A model generated the notes under the pieces. That model was not told the DNA's origin and did not search any database. It saw only the letters and a program-made list of their open reading frames with translations. From JBBRRP01 sp038251425 (lineage in GTDB: Bacteria; Myxococcota_A; Polyangia; Polyangiales; Polyangiaceae), in assembly GCA_038251425.1 (NCBI GenBank), contig JBBSBI010000007.1:9530-73529 (forward strand): a DNA stretch of 64,000 nucleotides, read 5' to 3'. Below are positions 16,617 to 24,485 of this stretch, in pieces (positions within the stretch are counted from its first letter, which is position 1; every line of letters starts with the position of its first letter). A program made the translations under genes and the position numbers.

Positions 16617-18263
16617 CTACTGACACGCCCGCGGCTGACAGCTTCCGTTCGAACAGCGTAACGACACATGTCCAGCGCAGAAACCTGTAGCTTCCCAGGA
16701 TGGGCAGTCCGCATCGACCTGACAGGCAGCTGAACACACATATCGCTGCGGAAAGGGGATACCGGATGAGGGGGGTGGGTCGATCGCCAAGCAGCGCAAA
16801 GGGGCGACGCAGGGGCGAGCCTCACCGGGTTTGCAATCGAGCCCGAAACTTTCGGGTTGGCTAGGGTCGAGCCCATTGCAGCTGCAGCCCGCGTCGGCCA
16901 CCTCCGCTATTTGCCATTCGTCAGGCCGAGCTGAAAAGCGACCTTCGCATCGATACTGGCTAACGTCCTGGCAACTGCTTGGGCCACGAGGTGCTTCGTG
17001 GTGGCACACGCATCCAGTGCGATCCGCGTAGTTTTGGCAAAAAATCATGCCCGAGACGGGACACTCGTCGGTCAGCAAGGGCTTGCCATCGGCGTTACGT
17101 GGAACACGGTCTGGCAACGCTGCCGTGCCTGGCGGAGGCACCAAATAGAGGCGGTCATTCACCACGACGCAACTGGCAGTTTCGCAGGTCAAGCCGTCAT
17201 CAAACGGCACTTCTACGCGCGCTGGAATGGGCGCGTTGTTGTCCAACACTCCCACGTCGGTGATGGCTCGCCCAGCTTCCGTCACCGCCGCTTGAGCGGT
17301 TCGAATGGCAGGAACGTCTTGTACTGTACCCTCGCCACGCCAAGTTTTCAGATTGTAGCCGTCATCACCCATGAAGCGCCCGTCCACATAGGCAACAGGA
17401 GCGCGCTCCGGGTCTGCGAGCCAATTGACTCCATCGGGCGAACTCAATTGATCGGCAAAGAAACGCCCCTCGGCAAACAGGGCATTCGAGTGAAAGCCCT
17501 GATGCACACCACCACTTGGATCCATGATGCAAGCGCCTGGAAGCGCACAGTCCACGTCGTGCGGCGTGAACGTCAGCCCGTCACTCGAAACCTCCATCGG
17601 TCCGCTTCCGACCAACAGATACCGACCATTGCCGTAGACGACTGCCGACGGCTGGGTATTCGTCATAGCGACTTCCCTCCAGGTTTCGCTGTTCGTTGAG
17701 ATCAGGCATGTTTGAAATCCACAGGCAAAAAATCGATCCCCAGCGAAGGCCAGTGCGTGCAGGCTACGCACTGGATCTACCTCCGGGTGTATTTCAACCC
17801 AACCTCGACCGTCCTCAGAGCTAAGAAGCGCGCTTCTGCTTCCGTTCAGATTCGCGAGCATGACGTAGCGACCGCCACCGTACGCGAGGCCGCGCACTGC
17901 AATGTCATGACGACCGGCGAAAACCGGCAGCAACTCCCAGTCGATCCCGTTGTCAGAGCGATAGAGCGCACTTTCAAAGCCCGCAACAATCTTCCCTTCT
18001 CCCAATCCGCGCCGAGACGCGGCTAGCCAGCCGATGGGGGTTCTAACAATATTCGGAAGGTTGGAAAGCGCTGGGGTTTCGATCATGCGCCAAGCGCCCC
18101 CTGAAACATCGAGCGCACCATTCGCGTCCGAGGGGAGCGACACCTTCGCCTCCCACTGGCTCGTGTCCGAGACACTCTTCGCCCCGCTCGCGCAGCCGAA
18201 GATGGCTGGGACCATCATCGAGAAGAAAAGACTCGCGTAAAGTTGGGTACGTGGGAGCGCCAT
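16617..18263 (-). CDS. Lipoprotein with beta-propeller-like domain and Cys-rich C-terminus
   Basis: 548 residues. Signal sequence with possible lipobox (VPAIFGCASG). Residues about 45-350 contain recurring strands resembling sialidase/BNR-type propellers (SALYRSDNGIDWELL, SALLSSEDGRGWVEI, TCLISTNSETWREVA, GPMEVSSDGLTFTPH, SSPDGVNWLADPE). The C-terminal 150 residues carry about 20 Cys, suggesting disulfide-rich modules (TGCVCHHEA, AACQVDADCPSW, CSNGSCQPRACQ). No sialidase catalytic Arg triad could be assigned, so enzymatic activity is doubtful. Probably surface-exposed. Neighbouring minus-strand genes are also Cys-rich lipoproteins. Confidence 0.75.
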   Translation of the reverse strand: MALPRTQLYASLFFSMMVPAIFGCASGAKSVSDTSQWEAKVSLPSDANGALDVSGGAWRMIETPALSNLPNIVRTPIGWLAASRRGLGEGKIVAGFESALYRSDNGIDWELLPVFAGRHDIAVRGLAYGGGRYVMLANLNGSRSALLSSEDGRGWVEIHPEVDPVRSLHALAFAGDRFFACGFQTCLISTNSETWREVAMTNTQPSAVVYGNGRYLLVGSGPMEVSSDGLTFTPHDVDCALPGACIMDPSGGVHQGFHSNALFAEGRFFADQLSSPDGVNWLADPERAPVAYVDGRFMGDDGYNLKTWRGEGTVQDVPAIRTAQAAVTEAGRAITDVGVLDNNAPIPARVEVPFDDGLTCETASCVVVNDRLYLVPPPGTAALPDRVPRNADGKPLLTDECPVSGMIFCQNYADRTGCVCHHEAPRGPSSCQDVSQYRCEGRFSARPDEWQIAEVADAGCSCNGLDPSQPESFGLDCKPGEARPCVAPLRCLAIDPPPSSGIPFPQRYVCSAACQVDADCPSWEATGFCAGHVSLRCSNGSCQPRACQ

Positions 18264-18303
18264 TTCGAGGATTGCAGGATACCAGAAACGACGGCAGTGT
18301 CCA

Positions 18304-18345
18304 CGATGCGGGCGCCGTTGCCACGGTTCAGCTGTCGGTCGAAAC
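18304..18345. repeat. Dispersed 42-bp repeat, copy B
   Basis: Second copy of the element at 16521-16562, here abutting the TAG stop of the lipoprotein gene that ends at 18346. The central palindrome carries one mismatch (CCGTTGCCACGG). Both copies lie in the same orientation, after minus-strand lipoprotein genes. Confidence 0.8.
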
Positions 18346-19101
18346 CTACGGGATCACGCACATGCCATCGGTGCACAAGAAGCCTGTCGCACAGGTGTCG
18401 AGCGGTGTGGCGGTGACGAGGTCCGGACCACACGTCAGTCGGCTCACGCCCCGGCAAAACACCGCACCAGGATTCTTGTCGAGGCACTCGGTCACGATTG
18501 GCTGACAGGACCCCGCATTCCCGCCTGGCCGCGTATCGCAGTTGTTCGCGCCGGAACAGTTGCCATTGAGCGACCATACTGGAACTCCGCTAGGGTTGAC
18601 CGCGCACGCCAGCTGCCCTTTCTGCGCATGTCCTGCGCAAGCGTAGGCACCAAGATCAGTGCAATACACGTCAAGCGAGCCCGTTGTCGGGTGCGGATCC
18701 CCGTTGCCTTGGCCGCCCGACGTGGCTTGGCCGCCCGACGTGGCTTGGCCGCCCGTGGGTGCCCCACCTGTGCCGCCGGCGGATTTACCGCCTATTGTGC
18801 CCGTGGCGCCCCCATCTCTACTGATAAAGCCACCGACGGGTCCCACGTTCGGCGCGCCCCCGTCTCTACTGATAAAGCCACCGACGGGTCCCACGCTCCG
18901 GCCGCCCCCCTCAAAACCAAGACCGCCGGTTGGCCCCTGCCTGCCCCCTGTGACCCCTAGGCTGCCAGCGGTTGCGCCGGCTCCTCCTGCGCCTGTACTG
19001 CTGCCATCCAGTGACTCAACCGACCCGGAGCAACCCACATACGCGAACAGTGCGGAAAAAATGACGGCGGGCGTGAATCGGGAGCGAATCGGGAAAAGCA
19101 T
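18346..19101 (-). CDS. Gly-rich-linker lipoprotein with Cys-rich C-terminal domain
   Basis: 251 residues from the ATG at 19101; an earlier ATG at 19125 would put eight polar residues before the signal. Signal and lipobox: ALFAYVGCSG. Residues about 20-145 are a Gly/Ser/Thr linker made of internal repeats (two GPVGGFISRDGGA units, two ATSGGQ units). The C-terminal 100 residues hold eight or more Cys (DVYCTDLGAYACAGH, CSGANNCDTRPGG, GVSRLTCGPDL) and end in a Cys-containing GFLCTDGMCVIP. Architecture typical of myxobacterial secreted lipoproteins; no enzymatic family recognised. Confidence 0.78.
   Translation of the reverse strand: MLFPIRSRFTPAVIFSALFAYVGCSGSVESLDGSSTGAGGAGATAGSLGVTGGRQGPTGGLGFEGGGRSVGPVGGFISRDGGAPNVGPVGGFISRDGGATGTIGGKSAGGTGGAPTGGQATSGGQATSGGQGNGDPHPTTGSLDVYCTDLGAYACAGHAQKGQLACAVNPSGVPVWSLNGNCSGANNCDTRPGGNAGSCQPIVTECLDKNPGAVFCRGVSRLTCGPDLVTATPLDTCATGFLCTDGMCVIP
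18711..18760. repeat. 18-bp tandem repeat within the lipoprotein linker
   Basis: Two identical units of GGCCGCCCGACGTGGCTT (18711-18728 and 18729-18746) followed by a partial third. On the minus strand they encode repeated GGQATS. In-frame, so copy-number change would only alter linker length. Confidence 0.92.
18807..18900. repeat. 48-bp direct repeat within the lipoprotein linker
   Basis: Two copies with a period of 48 bases; the core ATCTCTACTGATAAAGCC at 18814 (GTCTCT in the second copy) recurs at 18862 with the following CACCGACGGGTCCCACG unchanged. Encodes the 16-residue unit VGPVGGFISRDGGAPN. High nucleotide identity suggests recent duplication. Confidence 0.92.
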
Positions 19102-19229
19102 CTGTTCGTTAGCCTCAAGGATCACTGTGCGAGAATTGTGCCACCAACTCCTCCTCTATTGATTTGGGAACATTCGCTGTTTTTGGGTGGGCCTTCTCCG
19201 CGCTGCGGGCCAGAACCCTTCAACCCTCG

Positions 19230-19243
19230 TGACACGCGTGTCA
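19230..19243. promoter_or_regulatory. 14-bp perfect palindrome in a divergent intergenic region
   Basis: TGACACGCGTGTCA is fully self-complementary. It lies between the minus-strand lipoprotein gene starting at 19101 and the plus-strand frame starting at 19349, a position suited to a dimeric regulator controlling either gene. No cognate regulator can be named. Confidence 0.5.
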
Positions 19244-19348
19244 GTTGGCCCGAGGAGTGGCACAGGTTGGCACAATCGAGATTTCGGCCAAATTCAAGGT
19301 CGTTGACGTTTATCAGATAAGATTTGACCTTGGGGCGCACTCTCTAGC

Positions 19349-20035
19349 GTGAACGAATTCATCCAACCGAAGCTGGACCAGCTCGATTTGATTCAAGCTT
19401 ACCGAAAGGCGTTGCTTGCGTACGCGTTCACCATCTTGCGTGATCACGCTCTCGCGGAAGACATCGTTCAAGAAGTGGCGTTGATCTTGACGGACCGAAT
19501 CGGTGCAGGTGACGCTCAACCGAATTCGCGCACGCTTAGCCGAATGCGTCACAACTCAGCTCGAAGGGCGCGGCAGATTCTCTTGGTTGGGCACTTCACA
19601 GATTGGGGCGAGAAGCCTACTGCGCAGGCGCCTCAGGTTTCAACGCCGACACCGACACAAACATCAACACCAACTGCTTCGGAAAAAGAGAAACCAACGC
19701 TCCCTGTTGAACCTCCATTAGCTACGTCGCCCTTACCGCAATCTTTTCCCTATGCATTGCCGGATGGTGATTCGTTGAGCGATCAGAACGAAAAGGCTCT
19801 GGTGGAGAGAGAAGACTGGGTGGACTTGATGGATCGTACAAGGTCAAGGCGGCTCATGCCAGCAGCCAAAGAACACACTTTCGGCAAGCACGGACCCGGC
19901 CTCCCTATCGTGAGCAGCGTCGGAATTTTCGGCAGCGGGCAAAAGGGTGCCCTCAAGGGCACGCTCTGCTTCGTGCCCAACCCGCCTCTGTTAGAAGGTG
20001 CATCCCAGAAGGGATCATGTACACGAACGCACTGA
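19349..20035 (+). pseudogene. Degraded gene with sigma-70 region 2-like N-terminus
   Basis: 228 codons open. Residues about 12-50 read LDLIQAYRKALLAYAFTILR and DHALAEDIVQEVALILTDRI, close to region 2 of ECF-type sigma factors of the planctomycete/FecR-associated kind. After this the expected remainder of region 2 and the helix-turn-helix of region 4 are missing; the rest is a Thr/Pro-rich stretch (STPTPTQTSTPTASEKEK) and unrecognised sequence. Its 3' end overlaps the PA14 fragment in another frame. Most simply a frameshifted or rearranged relic, though a short membrane-independent regulator cannot be excluded. The region looks slightly richer in A/T than its surroundings. Confidence 0.45.
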
Positions 20036-20376
20036 ATATCTCCAAACGCCGGTTCACCTCAGGTTTTCCCGGCGTTTCCGACAAATACAAGTCGTTCGCG
20101 CTCGACTACAACGGAAAGTTCTCCGTAAAGGTCCAAGGCGACTATGTGTTCCGTTTGTCTTCGGATGATGGCTCGCTGCTCTGGGTCGACGGGAAACTCG
20201 TTGTCAACAACGACGGCGTGCACGCCGTCACTAGCAAATCAAACACCGTGACATTGGACCAGGGACGGCACAAAATTCGAGTGTTCTACTTCCAAGCCAC
20301 AGGCCCCGACATCGCCTTGCAGTTGTTCGTCACCGTTCCTGGAGCTGCCGAACAACTCTGGTCGCCGGAATTCTGA
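20017..20376 (+). pseudogene. PA14-domain protein fragment
   Basis: 119 residues forming most of one PA14 (anthrax protective antigen/fibro-slime) beta-sandwich, a carbohydrate-binding or adhesion domain: YTNALNISKRRFTSGFPGVS, DYVFRLSSDDGSLLWVDGKL, VVNNDGVHAVTS, QGRHKIRVFYFQ and ALQLFV. The SDDGS/DGKL/NDG motif that lines the ligand site is intact. No signal peptide precedes it, although PA14 proteins are normally secreted. The frame is open upstream of the ATG for some distance without an obvious leader, so the 5' part of the gene appears lost. Domain identity secure; whether the fragment is expressed is unknown. Confidence 0.7.
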
Positions 20377-20467
20377 CGCTGCGAGTCGCGACCGCGTTCG
20401 GGCAGCGGTTGAACATCCCCCAGGTGCTCCCAAGCTTGTGCGTGGCAGCCATCTCAAAGGCGATCAC

Positions 20468-20489
20468 GATAGTAAGCATGCTTACTATC
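20468..20489. promoter_or_regulatory. 22-bp perfect palindrome
   Basis: Fully self-complementary, with arm GATAGTAAGCA and its reverse complement. It lies between the 3' ends of the PA14 fragment and the ThuA lipoprotein gene. It could form a 9-bp stem with a CATG loop but has no T-tract, so a protein-binding site is at least as likely as a terminator. The 13 bases GATAGTAAGCATG recur at 5903-5915, across the start of the SUMF1-like lipoprotein gene. Confidence 0.6.
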
Positions 20490-20573
20490 TCCGAAGAAAC
20501 GAAAAGGGCTGCTCACCGAGCGCTCGTGCCGCGCGGCCCGGCAACCCTTTCACTGACCGATCAAAGCGAAGGC

Positions 20574-21569
20574 TTACTGCTGGATCGGGGACCGATAAAG
20601 CACCCAGGAAAGCGCAGGGAACAGATGTTGATCGCGCAGCATCGCATCTTTTAGATCCGCGTCGGTTTTAGCGAAGGTTGTGAAGAAGATGCGACCGAGC
20701 CCTTCGGTGCGATACCAGGATGCAGCGACTTCCTTTTCGCCGTTGCCTGACCACTTGCAGCGCACCACCACCACTGTATCCGGAGCCAGGTAGTCCGTGT
20801 TGTCGGTGTCACCCGTGTACGAGAATGTTGCCGGAAGGGCCGCATTCGTGGGGTGGTCTGTGAGCTTGGTGCAGGTGCTCTCGCCGCCAAAGTAGCCGTC
20901 GCCACCTCGTCCGCCCAGAAGCTTATTGTAAGGTGCGGGGGCACTCGCGGGCGCGCCCGTGAGCGTCACGGAAGCACAGTGCGTGGCAAACAAGCCGCCG
21001 CCGGCTTGCACAAACTTTTGCAAGGCCGCCGCCTCGGCTGTTCCCGGGTTGCTCTCTCCGAAAAGTTCTCCGCAGGTATTGATCAGAGCCACCCCTCCAA
21101 AAGGTCCTAAGTTAACGTCGGTAAACATGGCGGGATCTTGCGAAGTCTCAACCGAGAAACCCCACGCCTGAAGCTGGGCGCTCAGGATCGAAACCTGTTC
21201 GGCGAGATTTGGCACCTCGCCGGTGGGAGGATAGGTATAGATCAGCACTTTTTTGGGCACATTAGGCGTTTGCACGTTTCCTCCACTTCCTGCTTGAGCC
21301 ATCGTTTGCCCTCCAACTCCGAGCGCTCCGCCGCCTTGGCTGCTGGGCGCACCGCCCGACATGGACGCTGGGCTCCCTCCGGGCTGACCCGAAACGGCCC
21401 CGCCAACGCCGCTCACACTCGCCGCTCCGCCCGAGCCACCCGAACCGCCAGACATGCTCGTCGACGTTCCTCCGGCACCCACAACGCCAGTGCGAGCGGC
21501 TTCCGTGCCGCAGGAACTGACGCAGGTGAGCAGGAACCAACACGGAATGGCAGACCTCCAATAATGCAT
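20574..21569 (-). CDS. ThuA-domain lipoprotein
   Basis: 331 residues. Signal with a Cys lipobox (LLTCVSSCGTE), a Gly/Ser-rich linker to about residue 105, then a ThuA-like domain (glutamine-amidotransferase-like fold): KKVLIYTYPPTGEVPN, FTDVNLGPFGGVALINTCGE, LQKFVQAGGGLFATHCASVT, WYRTEGLGRIFFTTFAKT, DQHLFPALSWVLYR. ThuA domains occur in sugar-utilisation and large secreted planctomycete and myxobacterial proteins; the substrate is undefined. The Cys in THCAS sits near the nucleophile position of related amidotransferases. Upstream neighbours form the RHH/nucleotidyltransferase module on the same strand. Confidence 0.85.
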   Translation of the reverse strand: MHYWRSAIPCWFLLTCVSSCGTEAARTGVVGAGGTSTSMSGGSGGSGGAASVSGVGGAVSGQPGGSPASMSGGAPSSQGGGALGVGGQTMAQAGSGGNVQTPNVPKKVLIYTYPPTGEVPNLAEQVSILSAQLQAWGFSVETSQDPAMFTDVNLGPFGGVALINTCGELFGESNPGTAEAAALQKFVQAGGGLFATHCASVTLTGAPASAPAPYNKLLGGRGGDGYFGGESTCTKLTDHPTNAALPATFSYTGDTDNTDYLAPDTVVVVRCKWSGNGEKEVAASWYRTEGLGRIFFTTFAKTDADLKDAMLRDQHLFPALSWVLYRSPIQQ

Positions 21570-21620
21570 CCCGTCCGTATAACACGACTCGGTGCGTGCT
21601 GCCCCGATTGTGCTCGATCC

Positions 21621-22163
21621 TCACGGCGAGGCTTCATCATCGGAGCCGAGGATTTCGCGTAACGCGTAGAGTGTCTTTTGGGGAAACCGTTGCAGCGGAT
21701 AGAAGCTGCAAACTACGTCCACCGCGTCCTCGTAGCGTTCGATATTGAGGTAACGCAACAGGTAACGAACGTCAGTTTCGTCGTGGAATTCGCAGCCGAG
21801 CCGCATGGCTAGACACTTCATCGCTAGCAAATAGGGCGCGCTGGCCGTCATCACGCTCAAGTGGCTTAGCTGAAGAAACGGCGCGAAATCCGCGCTTTCA
21901 CTCAGGTAACCTTTGGCTGCGTCGTTGAGCCAGTCCTCAGACAAATCCTCTTTCCCAGCCACTCGCCTTGCCGCAGCGCGTACACCCGCGGTTGGCAAAA
22001 ACAGCGCGTCCAGATCATGCGTTGATTCCCGCGCGTTGTACACGAGACACATCACGGCCCCACCCACCAAGAAGAGCTCTCCCCGAATCCCTGCTTTTAT
22101 TAGCTCTTGGTTGAGAAGCTCGAAGAGCTCATGGATCCGTTTCCGATCCAAACCAAGCTTCAC
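21621..22163 (-). CDS. Nucleotidyltransferase-fold protein, putative toxin of a two-gene module
   Basis: 180 residues. The N-terminus reads GELFLVGGAVMCLVYNARES, then THDLDALFLP, the GG...DxD arrangement of minimal nucleotidyltransferases (DUF6036/AbiEii/MenT-like). Later helices (YLLAMKCLAMRLGCEFHDET, DVRYLLRYLNI) match the C-terminal part of this family, where a Lys and acidic residues recur. It overlaps the upstream RHH-protein gene by 4 bases (ATGA), so it is translationally coupled to it. Members of this fold paired with small DNA-binding proteins act as toxins that modify tRNA or proteins; that role here is inferred, not shown. A single-protein housekeeping role is the alternative. Confidence 0.72.
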   Translation of the reverse strand: MKLGLDRKRIHELFELLNQELIKAGIRGELFLVGGAVMCLVYNARESTHDLDALFLPTAGVRAAARRVAGKEDLSEDWLNDAAKGYLSESADFAPFLQLSHLSVMTASAPYLLAMKCLAMRLGCEFHDETDVRYLLRYLNIERYEDAVDVVCSFYPLQRFPQKTLYALREILGSDDEASP

Positions 22164-22669
22164 ACCCGATCTCCCACGCTGGCATCCACGAACAGATTGC
22201 GTCGCCGAAACGCGGGCGGCGAATGCATGAGGAGGTGGAGCCGAAGACTGGTGAGTTCAGTGGCGAAGTACGGAACGCCGAGGGGGCCGCTACTTAGAAC
22301 CCATGCTGGCACCTCGGCCCCCTTTTGAACGGCAGCATGCTCGATCATTGCCGCTAGGTACACGCGGTGGAACTCGGAGTGGGGTACCACTGACGGGTCC
22401 GTCAGCGCGCGCTTAAAGTCCCGGGCAGAAAGCTTTGCCAAAAAGTCGTTCAGCGCCGCCAACGCATACGACGATGCGTTGGGCGCTTCACTTGACTCGT
22501 GGTTGAGATTGCGCACGAGGTCCTGAAACGTTTCATGCTGTTTGGACAAAAGTTGCGAGACGACCCACTCTGACATCGAAAGCCCGGCGGACTCGGCCCT
22601 CCGTTGAATCTCGCGTTTCTCTCGCGGCGAGACGCGAAGCTGGAGTTGGGAGCTTTTGAGCTCGTTCAT
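22160..22669 (-). CDS. Ribbon-helix-helix protein, putative antitoxin of the nucleotidyltransferase
   Basis: 169 residues. The N-terminal 50 residues have the RHH pattern: a beta-strand (SQLQLRVSPREKREIQRRAE) then two helices around AGLSMSEWVVSQLL, as in DUF1778/CopG-like antitoxins. The longer C-terminal part (about 60-169) is unusual for a simple antitoxin and may bind the partner. The ATG at 22669 has almost no Shine-Dalgarno (AGGG only two bases away), so the transcript could be nearly leaderless. A 22-bp perfect palindrome lies 29 bases upstream of the start codon, the expected position for autorepression by an RHH dimer. Confidence 0.72.
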   Translation of the reverse strand: MNELKSSQLQLRVSPREKREIQRRAESAGLSMSEWVVSQLLSKQHETFQDLVRNLNHESSEAPNASSYALAALNDFLAKLSARDFKRALTDPSVVPHSEFHRVYLAAMIEHAAVQKGAEVPAWVLSSGPLGVPYFATELTSLRLHLLMHSPPAFRRRNLFVDASVGDRV

Positions 22670-22697
22670 GACCCTAGTGTGTGCTGGACCCGCCCCT

Positions 22698-22719
22698 TGT
22701 CAATACATTTGTATTGACA
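22698..22719 (-). promoter_or_regulatory. 22-bp palindromic operator overlapping a TTGACA box
   Basis: Arms TGTCAATACA and TGTATTGACA separated by TT; perfect inverted repeat. On the minus strand its downstream end supplies TTGACA, a consensus -35 box; about 17 bases further lies a weak -10-like ACACTA next to the start codon of the RHH gene. Binding of the RHH protein here would block transcription of its own operon. Operator role is inferred from position and symmetry. Confidence 0.65.
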
Positions 22720-22836
22720 GCCACAACAACGTATCCGCCAGTGGGCGCGAGCCTGCAACAAGGCCGGCCCGATCACTCACCTTCGGTGATACGGCTCGTG
22801 ATATTGGGCCGACGGTCGCCCCCCCAAACCGCTAAC

Positions 22837-24333
22837 TCACCGAATAATATACACGCAGAGGCCAGCTGAACACGGGACGCCATTGCAGCACGGAGTCGAC
22901 AGGCATGACTGGCCATATTCGGCACACACGGGTGCGCCTCCGCTACCTGCGCCTGGATCACCACCTGCGCCCGAAGACGCGCCGCCGGCTCCCGGAGCAC
23001 CGCCACTTCCAACTGGTGGAGGGACCTCGCGCACGCCGCAAATGCCACGCGACGCGCCGATCTCAAGCATACAAATCGTACCGGGGCAGCAATCCGCGTT
23101 GGCGGTGCAGCCGCCACCGGTGACTTGGCAAGCTTCGGGAGTCGTGAGCTTGGTGCAAGCTAGATCGCCGGACGCGTTCGGCAAGCAGGAGAGGTTCTGG
23201 CCAGTGCAGCAATCGAGGCCCGTGGCGCAGGTTTCGTTTTCTTTGCGACATTCGCCAAGGCCGTTGCAGCGTGGAATTCCGAGCGCATCCAGCTGACAGA
23301 ATTCGAGCTTTTTATTGGTGTCGCCGCAACACTGCGCCGGGGCCGTGGAATTATCGCATTGGTAGTCCTTGAAGTGGCAGATATTGCCCTGTGGATTGCA
23401 ACCCATCGGATTGCGGCAGCGCCCAAACTCCGCGCCTGCATCCTTTTCGCAGGTTACATTTCCCTCGCCCGGCAGACCGGTACCTGCGACGCCGCAGCAG
23501 TCTCGATCTTCACGGCACAATTCACCGTTAATTCGGCAGCCCTGTGCAGGCTGGCAAATCGCAACACCGGTGGGTCCATAAGGTGCGCAGAGACGGCTGC
23601 AGCATTCCCCACAGCCATTGCACAGCTCGCCATGGACTTTGCCGCAGCGGGTGGAGCCCGCCTGGGGCGCACTGCACGAGCCGAGCGTGGCGCCGTTGGC
23701 GATCGTGCAGATCCCGGAACAACAGTCGGCATTTTTGCCGCATACATCGCTGCCTTGGACGCAGAAGGAAGCGCCGATTTGGCACAGGCCCCCATTGCAC
23801 AGATTGGAACAGCAATCGCCGCCCTTCGTGCAGGCATTGCCGGCCGTCTTACAGGAAGTCGAAAGCGCCGTGCACTTGTTCGCATCGCAGCTGCCGCCGC
23901 AGCACTCCGCTGCTGTTTGGCAGGCCTGCCCGTCTTGAATACAGGCGTTGGCGCTACAAGCACCGCCCGTGCAGCTTAACGTGCAGCACTCAATCGAGCT
24001 GCCACACGGCGAGCCTGCGCCTTTGCATTCAATGAGCGAGGGGGCACATTGCTGCGTCATGGGATTGCAGGAATTGGAGCAGCAATCCGCATTGCTCGTG
24101 CACTGGGCTCCGCTCACCTGACAATTGAGCATGGGGCCCGTGCCGGCGATGGCCCCGGCGCCTCCTATTTGACCCGAAAATCCCCCCACCCCATTCGCGC
24201 CTCCCCCAACCCCGCTGGTCGCCGCGCCCGCGAACGACTGGCCTCCCCCGCTTCCCTCAGTCCCTCCACCACAACCGCCTGCTGATCCTAGCGCCACAAG
24301 GCTAATAGCCACCAAAATATGAGATAATTTCAT
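22837..24333 (-). CDS. Cys-rich modular lipoprotein
   Basis: 498 residues from the ATG at 24333 (start of MKLSHILVAISL, behind AAGGTG); an ATG 12 bases earlier is less likely. Lipobox near SAGGCGGG, Gly-rich linker to about residue 55, then about ten short disulfide-type modules built on a CC core: NADCCSNSC, SIECCTLSC, AAECCGGSC, GGDCCSNLC, NADCCSGIC, CGECCSRLC, DRDCCG, LDCCTGQNLSC, NADCCPGTIC and a final TPCCNGVPC. Spacing resembles Dickkopf/knottin-like repeats found in myxobacterial surface proteins. A second Gly-rich linker separates the last module. Likely exposed on the outer membrane; binding partner unknown. Confidence 0.8.
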   Translation of the reverse strand: MKLSHILVAISLVALGSAGGCGGGTEGSGGGQSFAGAATSGVGGGANGVGGFSGQIGGAGAIAGTGPMLNCQVSGAQCTSNADCCSNSCNPMTQQCAPSLIECKGAGSPCGSSIECCTLSCTGGACSANACIQDGQACQTAAECCGGSCDANKCTALSTSCKTAGNACTKGGDCCSNLCNGGLCQIGASFCVQGSDVCGKNADCCSGICTIANGATLGSCSAPQAGSTRCGKVHGELCNGCGECCSRLCAPYGPTGVAICQPAQGCRINGELCREDRDCCGVAGTGLPGEGNVTCEKDAGAEFGRCRNPMGCNPQGNICHFKDYQCDNSTAPAQCCGDTNKKLEFCQLDALGIPRCNGLGECRKENETCATGLDCCTGQNLSCLPNASGDLACTKLTTPEACQVTGGGCTANADCCPGTICMLEIGASRGICGVREVPPPVGSGGAPGAGGASSGAGGDPGAGSGGAPVCAEYGQSCLSTPCCNGVPCSAGLCVYIIR

Positions 24334-24485
24334 ATGGAAACACACCTTTTGGAAGCCATGGACCGTTGCCCGAACGCCCTTGAAACCGGGAACTCTGACA
24401 ACCGCACTTGCCTTGTTTTTTTTGACTAGGCTTACTGCGTGAGTGGGGGGCCCTCTTCGGAATTATGAGCTAAGGTTTTGAAATA

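Noticed and set aside
19258..19274. Sigma-54-like TGGCAC...TTGGCA
   Set aside because: The spacing between the GG and GC elements is 9 rather than the required 10 bases, and it is better read as a direct repeat of TGGCACA.
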